Below are positions 7,103 through 15,706 of a DNA stretch of 31,681 nt, piece after piece. The stretch spans positions 1 to 31,681 of the forward strand of contig CAKUEV010000002.1 of assembly GCA_934646845.1 (NCBI GenBank), in the 5' to 3' direction. The translations under genes and the position numbers were made by a program. This stretch comes from an uncultured Slackia sp. GTDB taxonomy: Bacteria; Actinomycetota; Coriobacteriia; Coriobacteriales; Eggerthellaceae. The notes under the pieces were generated by a model. The model was not told where the DNA came from. It was given only the letters and a program-made list of their open reading frames with translations, and did no database searches. Position 1 is the first letter of the stretch. The number at the start of each line of letters is the position of its first letter.

Positions 7103-7738
7103 CTACGAATTCTCGTGATTGTTCTCTATTTCCTGCGGATTTGCGATAAAGCCATCCCCCATCTGCGTCGATTCGGCGGCGGGCGAAAGCTCCATGAGCA
7201 AATTCGGGTGGGTATATTCCGAAGACGGCAGCGGCACCACGTCGCTCGTCGCACCCGGATGCCGCTCGCGCAGCTCGTCGATATCGCCAAATTCCAACGC
7301 ACGCAAAGGGCACGCCTCCACGCATATGGGACGCCCGCCTTGCGCCACGCGCTGCGAGCAGCCGTCGCACTTTGAGCTTTGGCGCGCCTCGGGATCGATG
7401 GACGGCGCATGGTACGGGCACGCGATGGTGCAGTATCCGCAGCCGATGCATTTGTGCGCGTCGACGCATACCAGGCCCAATTCGTCTTTATGCATGGCAC
7501 TCGTAGGGCACACGTGCACGCATTCCGGGTTTGCGCAGTGGTTGCACGCCAGCGATATGTGATAGCAAAACGCCGTGGTTTTCGCGGTACCGTCGAAGGC
7601 GAGCTCACACGAGCCGCCTTCGTAGTCGATTATGCGGCGATATTTTCGGCCAGCCGCGAGGTTGTTGAAATCGACGCACGCCATCTCGCAGGTGCGGCAG
7701 CCCGTGCAGCGTGAATTGTCGAAAAAGAACCCGTACAT
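7103..7738 (-). CDS. DmsB-type four-cluster FeS subunit, second copy
   Basis: A 211-residue ferredoxin-like subunit with four complete Cys groups: CTGCRTCEMAC (11-21), CNHCANPECVHVCP, CIGCGYCTIACP, and CDGC with CVEACP. It opens MYGFFFDNSRCTGC, like its paralogue at 7977-8603 and like DmsB. Such subunits wire electrons from a DmsC-type quinol oxidase to a molybdopterin enzyme. The start at 7738 is chosen by homology; AGGGGG lies about 11 nt upstream. Only 32 bp separate it from the 141-bp inverted-repeat element, so its promoter must lie in that element or it depends on read-through. It heads the transcript with the chaperone and anchor genes. Confidence 0.85.
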   Translation of the reverse strand: MYGFFFDNSRCTGCRTCEMACVDFNNLAAGRKYRRIIDYEGGSCELAFDGTAKTTAFCYHISLACNHCANPECVHVCPTSAMHKDELGLVCVDAHKCIGCGYCTIACPYHAPSIDPEARQSSKCDGCSQRVAQGGRPICVEACPLRALEFGDIDELRERHPGATSDVVPLPSSEYTHPNLLMELSPAAESTQMGDGFIANPQEIENNHENS

Positions 7739-7770
7739 ACGTTGTCGCACCCCCTTGTGCATCCCGCCGT

Positions 7771-7911
7771 TGTTTTCCGTCCCGCACCGCCGGGGCCGTG
7801 GACCCCTGGATCGCGCTCGGCTACCGCTCGCTTCATTTTTAAAAAGAAGAGCAGGTTTGAAGCTCAGAGGGTCCGAGGGCCCACGGTCCCTGCGGTGCGG
7901 GACGGAAAACA
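7771..7911. repeat. 141-bp inverted-repeat element E1 (MITE-like or structured intercistronic RNA)
   Basis: Arms 7771-7805 and 7877-7911 are inverted copies over 35 nt with three mismatches. The outer part is TGTTTTCCGTCCCGCACCGC and its complement. The interior is only weakly complementary, apart from a central CTTC ATTTTTAAAAAG AAG palindrome, so the whole element could fold into one long hairpin. No target-site duplication is evident and no gene fits inside. It lies between the terminator of the first FeS subunit and the start of the second. It could be a small non-autonomous mobile element or a regulatory hairpin; the sequence alone does not decide. Confidence 0.7.
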
Positions 7912-7930
7912 GCCTTCCAATAATACGGCA

Positions 7931-7958
7931 AAAGCCCCGCGCTAATGCACGAGGCTTT
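7931..7958 (-). terminator. Terminator after the dmsA-dmsB unit
   Basis: AAAGCC, C, CG, a 10-nt loop, CG, A, GGCTTT form a stem with a bulge. On the minus strand the hairpin ends GGGGCTTTT. It lies 19 nt beyond the stop codon of the first FeS subunit and splits the respiratory operon in two. Because it is flanked by A and T tracts it could work in both directions. Confidence 0.7.
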
Positions 7959-7976
7959 CAGCCTGTTGCCCTTGCA

Positions 7977-8603
7977 TTAAGCGAAGGTAACCTCTTTTTC
8001 GTTCGCCACGGCGCCCGTTGTATCGCCAACTTCCTTGGCAGCCGGGCACGCATTGATGAGCACGCTAGGCGAGGTGATGGATGGGTCGGCCATCGGTGCG
8101 ATAGCTGAGACCGCATCGGGATGCGCCTTCTTCAAATCGTCAAGCTCGCCCCACTCAAGTGCGCGCAGCGGGCATGCTTCCACGCAGATGGGACGCTTGC
8201 CCTCTGCGATGCGATCGCGGCACATGTCGCACTTCACTGCCTTGTTCTTTTCTTTCACCAAAATAGGCACGCCGAACGGACAAGCGCCCACGCAGGCACC
8301 CGTACCGGTGCACACGTCTTCCTTAATGTAGACGATGCCGTCGTCGTCTTTCTCAATCGCGCCCGTGGGACACGCCGCGAAGCATTTCGGGCTTTCGCAG
8401 TGATTGCAGGCCTCAGACAGGTGGTACGCATATGTACTCGCAGTCACTGTGCCATCGGCGTTCTCGACGAACTCGCCGCCTTCGTAGTCAAACACACGAC
8501 GGAAAGCCGCCTCGGTTGACAGGTCATGATAATCTTTGCACGCCATTTCGCAGGTTCGGCAGCCCGTGCAGCGTGTGCTGTCAAAATAGAATCCATAAGC
8601 CAT
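7977..8603 (-). CDS. dmsB: DmsB-type FeS subunit with one cluster Cys replaced by Thr
   Basis: A 208-residue FeS subunit directly after the catalytic subunit gene (31-bp gap). Groups I (CTGCRTCEMAC, 12-22), II (CNHCESPKCFAACP, 66-79) and IV (CDMC, 125-128, with CVEACP, 140-145) are complete. Group III reads CTGTGACVGACP (98-109): Thr101, codon ACG, stands where DmsB has its second Cys (Cys102 in E. coli). In E. coli DmsB, changing that residue gives a [3Fe-4S] cluster, and NarH naturally has Trp at the corresponding site, so a [3Fe-4S] cluster or an altered potential is predicted here. The C-terminal end (GDTTGAVANEKEV) matches DmsB. Confidence 0.9.
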   Translation of the reverse strand: MAYGFYFDSTRCTGCRTCEMACKDYHDLSTEAAFRRVFDYEGGEFVENADGTVTASTYAYHLSEACNHCESPKCFAACPTGAIEKDDDGIVYIKEDVCTGTGACVGACPFGVPILVKEKNKAVKCDMCRDRIAEGKRPICVEACPLRALEWGELDDLKKAHPDAVSAIAPMADPSITSPSVLINACPAAKEVGDTTGAVANEKEVTFA

Positions 8604-8634
8604 TTTTCAATTCCCCCTCTTTCTTACTCGCGCT

Positions 8635-11124
8635 TTACGCCTTGGCAACCTGGACGATCATCGAATGCGCCGTGCCGTTGCCCTTGGCCAGCGGCGTGGG
8701 CTTGTAGGTTGTCAGCGTGTTCACGCAACCGCCCTCGTCGATCCTATCGCCCGACATGTCAGCCTTGTGCCATGCGCCCTGCGGAATGCCAACCGTACCA
8801 GGGATAATACGCGGCGTGACTTTGGCTTCGATACGAATCTCGCCCGCAGGGCTCTTAACAGCGAGCATGTCGCCGTTAGCGATACCGCGAGGCGCGGCGT
8901 CGGCAGGATTGATCCACAGTTGCTGGCGCGCAACTTGCTCAAGCTCAGGAATGAATCCGTAGGAGCTGTGCACGCGGCTCTTGTGATGGAAGCCAGTGCA
9001 ATACAGCGGATACTCATCGGTCGTGGAGCCATAACCCTGGAAGCCCGGAGTGAACACAGGGATGGGATTGATATGCTCGTCTTCGGCGAGCTCCAACGTA
9101 TCATTCAGGCTGGCAAGTGCCTCGGAGTAAATCTCAATCTTGCCCGACGGCGTGGCCAACGGGTGGCCTTCGGGATCGTCGCGGAAATCTTTCAGTCCGA
9201 TGACGGGATCGAGCTTCACCTTGTAAACACCTTGTTCACGAATTTCGTCCCATGTCGGCATTTCGGGATGAGCCTCGCGGCCCTGCTCATAGAGATACTT
9301 AACCCAGTCGTCATGCGTACGGCCTTCGGTAAACTCATCTTTCTTACCAAATTTGTCGGCGATGTCGGCGCACACATCGTAGCTGCTACGGCATTCGCCT
9401 GGAGCTTCCTGGGCGGGACCGCCGACCGTAACGCCCGTATACCATTCGGAGTAACCCTGATTATACATATTGAGCTGCTCGGAACGCATGGCATCGGGAA
9501 GGAGGATGTCGGCGTATTTCGCAGAATCGGTCATAACGGTATCCCATACCAAAATGAACTCGCATTTGGATTCATCGACAAGAATGTCGTGCGTATGGTT
9601 GATATCGTTATGCTGATTGGTCAAACAGTTGCCCGCATAATTCCAGATAAATTTGAAATCGCTCTGAAGCTTTTCAGCGCCCATGATGCCGGCATTGGTT
9701 GCGGTCATTTCATGACCGTGGTCGACAGCGTTAACCCACTGATATACAGGGATGGTGGTTTTCACCGGATTCTTCGACGGAATGCTGCCAACCAGGCTTA
9801 CGGGCGGTTCGGCTTCGCGCTGACCGGTATTGGTGCCAGGCAGGCCAATTTGACCTAACAAAATAGGAAGCATGCAAATAGCGCGCGTGGTGTCTTCGCC
9901 GTTAGTATGGCGCTGAGGACCCCAGCCCTGGCACACAAACGGAGCTTTTGCGGCAGCCAAGTCGGCCGCCAATTGGCGAATGGTATCGGCGGGGATTTGC
10001 GTAATGGCCGCAGCCCATTCGGGAGTCTTTTCGACCATATCGTAGCCAGTGCCCATAACGTAATCTTTGTACGACTTGTTCTGGCCCTTTGCGCTTTCGG
10101 GCATAGTATCGTCATCGTAACCGACGGCATATTTGTCCAGGAACTCTTTATTCACCTGGCCATTGACAATCCACTCGTGCGCGATGCCCGCAACAAGCGC
10201 GGCATCGGTTCCGGGGCGAATAGGCAGCCATTCATCGGGATGGCCCGACACGGTTTCATTCATGCGATAGTCGATATTGACAATCTTGCCACCGCGTCCA
10301 GTTACGGCCTCGCGAACACGCGCGAAATCCCATACGGCGTTGGCTCCGCCCATGCGTGTTTCCGCGGGGCTGTTGCCGAACATCACCACAAGGTCGGAAT
10401 TCGCTTCGGCCTCGCTAAACGAACTCGCATTTACCGCATCATAGGGGTTGAACGCCGTCGCCGGCTTTCCGAGCGTAACATGGTTGCCGTCTTTATCAAG
10501 ATTCGCGGAGCTGCCGTACATATACGGCATAACAGCTAAGATCATATTCGCAGAGTAGTCGTAACCTTGATTTACATATCCGCCCAAAAGGCCCAACAGA
10601 CGCTTGCCCGGATTGCCCGTCGCGGAATGCATGCCCGTTGCATAGTTTACATAGATGGCTTCATTGCCATAGGTCTCAATGGTGTACTTCAGCTTATCGG
10701 CAATGGTCGAAATTGCCTCATCCCAGCTGATTTGCTCAAACTTGCCCTCGCCGCGCTTGCCAACGCGCTTCATCGGGTACAGCAGGCGATCGGGGCTGTT
10801 CAGCCAACGACGCATGGAGCGACCGCGCAGGCAGGCGCGTGCCTGGAAATCGTCGTCTCCCGTATTGTCGGTTTCCATATACTGCACTTTGCCGTCTTTA
10901 GAATGCCACTGGAAAACGCAGTCGCCACCACAGTTGACATTGCACTGGCTCCACGCGATGGTCTCGTTTGCTTCAGCAGCGGAGCCTTCGCCTTTCTTGT
11001 CTACCGACGGCGAGCAGCCGAACATTGAGCTAGCGCCCAGCGCGCTTGCGGCCACCGCAGCGCCCGCGAACGACCCCTTTACGAAGTTTCGACGCGTAAA
11101 GCCACGCTTCTCATTCTCGCTCAT
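8635..11124 (-). CDS. dmsA: DmsA-type molybdopterin oxidoreductase, Tat-exported catalytic subunit
   Basis: An 829-residue enzyme with a Tat signal, TRRNFVKG (10-17) followed by an Ala-rich stretch and Cys37. The N-terminal [4Fe-4S] binding pattern is C61-x3-C65-x3-C69 with C98. The motif GGYVNQGYDYS aligns with the DmsA segment in which Ser ligates molybdenum, pointing to Ser191. The C-terminal molydopterin dinucleotide-binding domain occupies about the last 120 residues. Enzymes of this family reduce S- or N-oxides or act on other small organic substrates; Eggerthellaceae carry many with unrelated substrates, so the substrate is not assignable. The start has GGGGG 5 nt upstream. It is the first gene of its operon and is divergent from the LuxR-type regulator. 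Confidence 0.9.
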   Translation of the reverse strand: MSENEKRGFTRRNFVKGSFAGAAVAASALGASSMFGCSPSVDKKGEGSAAEANETIAWSQCNVNCGGDCVFQWHSKDGKVQYMETDNTGDDDFQARACLRGRSMRRWLNSPDRLLYPMKRVGKRGEGKFEQISWDEAISTIADKLKYTIETYGNEAIYVNYATGMHSATGNPGKRLLGLLGGYVNQGYDYSANMILAVMPYMYGSSANLDKDGNHVTLGKPATAFNPYDAVNASSFSEAEANSDLVVMFGNSPAETRMGGANAVWDFARVREAVTGRGGKIVNIDYRMNETVSGHPDEWLPIRPGTDAALVAGIAHEWIVNGQVNKEFLDKYAVGYDDDTMPESAKGQNKSYKDYVMGTGYDMVEKTPEWAAAITQIPADTIRQLAADLAAAKAPFVCQGWGPQRHTNGEDTTRAICMLPILLGQIGLPGTNTGQREAEPPVSLVGSIPSKNPVKTTIPVYQWVNAVDHGHEMTATNAGIMGAEKLQSDFKFIWNYAGNCLTNQHNDINHTHDILVDESKCEFILVWDTVMTDSAKYADILLPDAMRSEQLNMYNQGYSEWYTGVTVGGPAQEAPGECRSSYDVCADIADKFGKKDEFTEGRTHDDWVKYLYEQGREAHPEMPTWDEIREQGVYKVKLDPVIGLKDFRDDPEGHPLATPSGKIEIYSEALASLNDTLELAEDEHINPIPVFTPGFQGYGSTTDEYPLYCTGFHHKSRVHSSYGFIPELEQVARQQLWINPADAAPRGIANGDMLAVKSPAGEIRIEAKVTPRIIPGTVGIPQGAWHKADMSGDRIDEGGCVNTLTTYKPTPLAKGNGTAHSMIVQVAKA

Positions 11125-11217
11125 CTTTCCCCCTTCTTTCAGGTTTCCCTTTAAGCCTGCATGACATAGGAGCCATGCATCATGCTGCTACCGTACGGGA
11201 AAAGACCAGATGAACGC

Positions 11218-11331
11218 ATCACACCCCACATGTGATTTCGTGCAATTACGCATGCAATGGCAAAATTCAAGGACATTTGCGCTTGCACGAGAGCCGATCG
11301 ATAGGCACACTGAAATGAGCAATCTCTCATT
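11218..11331. promoter_or_regulatory. Candidate operators between dmsA-like gene and LuxR-type regulator
   Basis: The 238-bp divergent intergenic region has two inverted repeats. ATCACA-N7-TGTGAT lies at 11218-11236, about 95 bp upstream of the dmsA-like start. AATGAG-N6-CTCATT lies at 11314-11331, about 32 bp upstream of the regulator start. Either could bind the adjacent LuxR-type protein or an FNR/CRP-like regulator. Both are short, so chance is possible. Confidence 0.35.
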
Positions 11332-11362
11332 AATCGCATGACATACGCAGGAAGGATTCAGC

Positions 11363-12982
11363 ATGGGAAAATCGATGTTGGCACCGCACGCCTCCGTTGC
11401 GGGCTTCGCGATTTTTCTTGTGGTGTATGCAACTCAAATTTGGGGCGGCGTATTCCCGTTTCTGCCGACCGATTTTCAAACGCAAGAAGTCACCCTGACG
11501 TTCTACCTTTCGCAGTCGTTGGCATTTTGCACATCGTATGTCGCAAGCGCATTTGGGTCCTACTACGTGCCTTCCGCAGCACGACGAATGCTCGTCACTC
11601 TCTCCATCTCGCTCACTTTCATAGGATCATGCTTTATCATCGCGGTCATGTACGTTCCCATGTTCACGCTCGGCTTCATCGTTGCCGGAGGCGCATTCCT
11701 CGGCGTGGGATGCGCGGGCATTTTCATGCTTTGACAACGTTATTTTTCCTCGATTTCTGCACCTGAGTGCAACTGGAGGCTTATCGCTGGAACCGCTTTT
11801 GGCTCCCTGCTTTATTTCATGCTCTACTTGATTCCCAATTCACTTACCGCGTTTCTCATTCCCGTGGTACTTCTGCCGATTTGCGCACTATGTCTATCTC
11901 TTTCGGTGCGCGAGATGGACTTCGACCAATCGATGTTCGAAGATATTCCACGAGAACATCCACAAGTATATGCGCGTATGCTCCACGACTTCTGGCGATC
12001 AGCCGGCGGGTTGGGGGCGCTTGCCTTCGCGGCCGGCCTGGCACGAGGCGTTGCCATTGTGGAACCCGATATTCAAATCGCAGTAAACACGACATCCATG
12101 GCAGGCGTGCTCATTGCATGCGTTTTTTTGATTGTCGCATGGCGCTGGTTCCCATTCCAATTTAGCCTTCGATCGGCGTTTCGCGCGGTATATCCCATCA
12201 CGTTCACAGGCTTACTGCTCTTCCCTTTTGCGCAAGGAGCGGGGCTTACGCTCTTCGCCAGCGTTGCATACACAGTATTTTCGATTATGGTGCTCGTCCT
12301 CATGATGCAGAGTGCCCAAATCGCACGAGACCGCGGCACAAACCCTGTATTCGCTTATGCATTTTTTGGAGCATGCGCATACGTGCCTCAAGCACTCGGA
12401 TTCATTTTAGGATGGATAACGCTCGATATCGACGTAATGGGTATAGGGAAAACCGCAATTCTTTCGATGCTCGCCGCATATGCACTCGGCATGTCACTGT
12501 ATTTTTCGGCAGGCACGCTTTTGGGACCGTCAAAAAACGGAACGCCGCGACGCGATGACCAAATTGAGCTCACAAGCGGAAAGGTATGGAAAGCCCCCGA
12601 AGAGACAATGTTCTCCAAGGGCCCCATAGAAAGCGAAGAAGGAGCCGCAGACGCACCTGTCGGATCTCTCCAACACAGTGGACGACAATCCGACAGAAAG
12701 CCCTCAAAAACGCGGCGCCCTATAGGCGATGATGGGCTTGTTATTACTGATCGCCTGTCAAAGCAATGTTTGGTGCTTAAACGAGACTACGGTCTTTCGG
12801 CACGCGAAACTGAGGTATGCGAGCTTATCGCTCGTGGACGCAGCGTTGCCGCGATTGCCGAAGAACTTTTCGTTTCCGAGAATACCGTGCGCACGCATAG
12901 CAAACACATCTACACAAAGCTCGATATCCACTCGCGCCAAGAACTTGGCGAACTGTTGAGCACGGTTGATCCCGCACTTTAA
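11363..12982 (+). pseudogene. Polytopic-membrane LuxR-type regulator interrupted by an in-frame TGA
   Basis: One continuous frame runs from the ATG at 11363 (GAAGGA about 6 nt upstream) to the stop ending at 12982, broken only by a TGA at 11732-11734 (codon 124). The 28 codons after it are open and join the downstream part without a frame change. The product would be 539 residues: many membrane helices (about 1-400), a hydrophilic linker and a C-terminal LuxR helix-turn-helix (LSARETEVCELIARG and SENTVRTHSKHIYTKL, about 470-530). This architecture is typical of Eggerthellaceae regulators beside DMSO-reductase operons. The TGA probably replaces TGG (Trp), since the local context is hydrophobic followed by QRYF. 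It may be a recent pseudogene, read-through or a sequencing error. The fragments are about 123 and 387 residues; restart at 11819 or earlier is possible. Confidence 0.85.
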
Positions 12983-13085
12983 CCGCGCAGACAAAACACG
13001 CCCACGAAAATGCCTCGTCGGAGAAGCAGCGGAGCAAACACTACGCCCCGCGCATTCCATCGCCCCAACCGGCCGCTTCAACGAG

Positions 13086-13114
13086 CCTGCTAAACGCTAC
13101 GAGCATTGAGCAGG
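13086..13114 (+). repeat. Dispersed hairpin element, copy C, between convergent genes
   Basis: CCTGCT (13086-13091) pairs with AGCAGG (13109-13114), then AA/TT and GCT/AGC pair around an ACG loop. It has mismatches at the same two places as copy A and a compensatory C-G for T-A change in the outer stem. It lies between the convergent regulator and ferredoxin-like genes, where it could end transcription from both sides, although T-runs are poor. Confidence 0.65.
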
Positions 13115-13133
13115 TTTGTCGTCGGCAAAACGA

Positions 13134-14381
13134 TTACAGGAAGCTCACCCTTGAGCAGGCGGCGCACTTGGTTTCGTCGGCCTTCGGCTTGAAGGGGCGA
13201 CCGCACTTTTCGCATAGCTGAACTGCAAGGGCATGCTCGACTTTCGCAGGAAGCTCGCGCGTGGTTGTTTCAGCCCAGCCGCCAATGTTTTCTTCGGGGC
13301 AACTCATGTAGCACAAACCGCATTGAGTGCAGCGCGACGCATCGTGCACGAACGCCTGGCCACGCGATATACTGCGCGCGAGCTCTTCGTCGATGGCGGC
13401 AAGGGCCGTCTCTTTCGCCTCGTTCAGCGTCTGGGTCGAAGTTCCGGCGGGAGCGGCTTGATAGGTAAACGAAACCTCGTCGCCCGAATCATCCCCAGAA
13501 GGTTCGACAAACATGGGCATTTTTCGGCGTTTCACTTCGCGCTCGACCTCGCGGCGCTTTTGCTCTGCAGCATATTCGGGAATACGCAGCTCAATCGCTC
13601 CATGGGGACACATCTTCGAGCAAATCTCGCATCCGCGGCAATTGCCGTCTTCGGTAAGCGTAAGCCATGTGACTTCGGGGCGTTCCGCCTCGGGAATCTC
13701 GCGCAGAGTCTCCAGCAAAATGGCGCGGTAGTGCGACACGCGACCTTGCTCGTCTATGTCGGACAGCAGTTCCTCGGCGCCTCGTTTCACGGTAGACATC
13801 GCGCCCTCAAACGCCGTGCGCTTCGATGCGCCAGAACCCGCATGCGCCCCTTCGGGCACACGGGAATGAATGCGTTTCTTGAATTCCTCCGGGCCAAAAA
13901 AGCGTTTCAGGCTATTGAGCAGATCGCGCACGCCTTCGCGAAGATCGTCGTTCTGGCATTCGCGGCATGCTTTCACCTTGAGCACCACAGGCTTCTTCAG
14001 CGCAAGCGCCGCCATAAGCTCCCACGGAATAGACGCCAAGCAATGCGCGCGAACGTTGGCCTGGCCTTTATGCTGGTCACACGCCACCACCACAACGTCG
14101 CCTGCGCTGCCGGCGTTCGCAAGAGCTGTATCGAGGCTCGCCGACGATTCGTGAATCGCCTGCGTGGGACACGCCGTAACGCACAGATTGCAATTCGTGC
14201 AGCCGCGCCAGCTGATTTCCTTCGCGGCGATATCGATGTTTTTCGGGCATGCATCGGCGCAATCGGAACAGGGATATTTGCGCTGCACCGTATTCAAACA
14301 ATACTGGTCAAGGCGCATAGGATGGCTCTCATGGGCGGCATAGCCCAGCGCGTAAAGTGCAACGTTATCGACAAGAGCCAT
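13134..14381 (-). CDS. Multi-cluster ferredoxin-like 4Fe-4S protein with C-terminal zinc-ribbon-like end
   Basis: A 415-residue cytoplasmic protein without membrane segments. It has an N-terminal Cys group (Cys28, 38, 41, 45), a complete ferredoxin motif CTNCNLCVTACP (61-72), a pseudo-cluster with Cys101, 114, 139 and 142, a ferredoxin motif CRGCEICSKMCP (248-259), another CTQCGLCYMSCP (351-362), and a terminal CEKC/CAAC pair (390-393, 406-409) like a zinc ribbon. Between them are a charged helical linker (about 270-290) and an acidic stretch. I do not recognise a named family. Several clusters plus the neighbouring respiratory genes suggest an electron-transfer or assembly role. The start has AAGGGGG 5-6 nt upstream. 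Confidence 0.75.
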   Translation of the reverse strand: MALVDNVALYALGYAAHESHPMRLDQYCLNTVQRKYPCSDCADACPKNIDIAAKEISWRGCTNCNLCVTACPTQAIHESSASLDTALANAGSAGDVVVVACDQHKGQANVRAHCLASIPWELMAALALKKPVVLKVKACRECQNDDLREGVRDLLNSLKRFFGPEEFKKRIHSRVPEGAHAGSGASKRTAFEGAMSTVKRGAEELLSDIDEQGRVSHYRAILLETLREIPEAERPEVTWLTLTEDGNCRGCEICSKMCPHGAIELRIPEYAAEQKRREVEREVKRRKMPMFVEPSGDDSGDEVSFTYQAAPAGTSTQTLNEAKETALAAIDEELARSISRGQAFVHDASRCTQCGLCYMSCPEENIGGWAETTTRELPAKVEHALAVQLCEKCGRPFKPKADETKCAACSRVSFL

Positions 14382-14413
14382 GAATCCCCCTTATTCGCGG
14401 CCAAAATTATTCG

Positions 14414-14464
14414 CATACGCGAACCATGCGTATGGTAGCGCAACGTACGCCCCATCGGAGGGCG
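14414..14464. repeat. Two small hairpins between mnmA and the ferredoxin-like gene
   Basis: CATACGC-N7-GCGTATG lies at 14414-14434 and CGCCC-N7-GGGCG at 14448-14464. They fill most of the 112-bp gap between the mnmA stop codon and the next gene's start. Neither is followed by a T-run on the minus strand, so they are weak terminator candidates; mRNA-end structure or an operator is also possible. Confidence 0.4.
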
Positions 14465-14493
14465 CATGCGGCGCAACCCATATGAAAAAACGA

Positions 14494-15660
14494 CTAAAAA
14501 GCTTCGACGATGGTGCCGCCACCAACCACCGAATCGCCCACATAGGCGACGAGCGCCTGACCAGGTGCTGCCGCCTGGCGAGGTTCGAGGTACGCCGCAC
14601 GCACCGACCCATCGGCATCGATAGAAAGTTCGGCAGGAATAGGAGATTGGCGATAATGGGCCTTCACCTGTACATCCATAGTTTCCCCAGGCGAAAGAGG
14701 CGGCATAACCCAGTTCCAATTCGTGGCCACGCAGCCTTGCGACGAAAGCTCCGCGCGCGGGCCCACCACTACCTGGTTGGCGGCCATGTTCTTGCCAAGC
14801 ACGAAATAAGGCTCGGGAGCGCCCCCTATGCAGAGTCCCTTGCGCTGCCCAATGGTATAAGCAACGGCGCCCTTATGCTGGCCAAGCACCTTGCCTTGAG
14901 CATCGACGATTTCGCCCGGCTCGTACGACGAGCCGCGGTAGCGCTCCAAAAAGCCCAGATAGTCGCCATCGGGCACGAAGCAGATATCTTGGCTATCGTG
15001 CTTTTGCGCATTGATGAAGCCTTGCTTTTCAGCGATTTCGCGCACATGGGCTTTCATGAAACCGCCAAGAGGCAAAAGCGTATGCGCCAATTGGTCTTGC
15101 GTCATAAAGGAGAGCACGTAGCTTTGATCCTTCGTGGCATCGAGGCCGCGCCGCAGCGCGAAACGAACGCCATCGCTTGCGGGCACATAATCGCGCGCCC
15201 ACGAATCGGAGCCATCGTCGACGCTCGCAACGATCGACGCATCTTGTCCCATACGCTCAATTCGAGCGTAATGACCGGTGGCAATGAAATCGCAGCCCAG
15301 TTCCTCGGCGCGCTGCAAAAGCCTGCTGAATTTCATGCGGCGATTGCATTCGATGCACGGATTGGGAGTATGTCCCGCTTCGTACTCTTCCACAAAAGGA
15401 CGCATGACTTCGTCTTCGAACTCAGCAGAATAATCGAACACGTAATGCGGAATGCCCAGACGGAATGCCACATCGCGCGCATCTTCGACGTCGTCGAGGC
15501 TGCAACAGGTATGGCCATCGCTATTGACGGCATCGTTGTTGTAGAGCTTCATCGTGGCGCCAATGCATTCATAGCCTTGGCTCTGCAGCAGGTATGCCGT
15601 CACACTCGAATCGACGCCGCCGCTCATCGCGACAAGAACGCGTCCCTTGGATTTCGTCAT
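14494..15660 (-). CDS. mnmA: tRNA-specific 2-thiouridylase MnmA (TrmU)
   Basis: A 388-residue cytosolic enzyme that puts sulfur on U34 of Lys, Glu and Gln tRNAs using ATP. The PP-loop SGGVDSS is at 13-19. The catalytic cysteine pair is Cys102 in NPCIECN and Cys227 in SQDICF, with the C-terminal beta-barrel region complete. I start at 15660, where AGAAGGA lies 5 nt upstream; the frame opens earlier at 15702, but that lies next to inverted-repeat element E2 and has no ribosome site. The sulfur donor is most likely the cysteine desulfurase just upstream on the same strand, with E2 between them. Confidence 0.95.
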   Translation of the reverse strand: MTKSKGRVLVAMSGGVDSSVTAYLLQSQGYECIGATMKLYNNDAVNSDGHTCCSLDDVEDARDVAFRLGIPHYVFDYSAEFEDEVMRPFVEEYEAGHTPNPCIECNRRMKFSRLLQRAEELGCDFIATGHYARIERMGQDASIVASVDDGSDSWARDYVPASDGVRFALRRGLDATKDQSYVLSFMTQDQLAHTLLPLGGFMKAHVREIAEKQGFINAQKHDSQDICFVPDGDYLGFLERYRGSSYEPGEIVDAQGKVLGQHKGAVAYTIGQRKGLCIGGAPEPYFVLGKNMAANQVVVGPRAELSSQGCVATNWNWVMPPLSPGETMDVQVKAHYRQSPIPAELSIDADGSVRAAYLEPRQAAAPGQALVAYVGDSVVGGGTIVEAF

Positions 15661-15706
15661 ATTCGTCCTTCTTGTCGTTTCCGTTCCCTTATGAGTAGTC
15701 ATCGTA

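Noticed and set aside
7771..7911. E1 (and E2) as integron attC sites
   Set aside because: The arms are too long and too perfect, the GTTRRRY/RYYYAAC core boxes are absent, and no integrase gene is present.
11732..11734. TGA read as selenocysteine in the LuxR-type regulator
   Set aside because: The position is inside a membrane domain of a regulator family with no redox-active residue, no selenocysteine-insertion hairpin is evident, and TGG to TGA is a simpler explanation.
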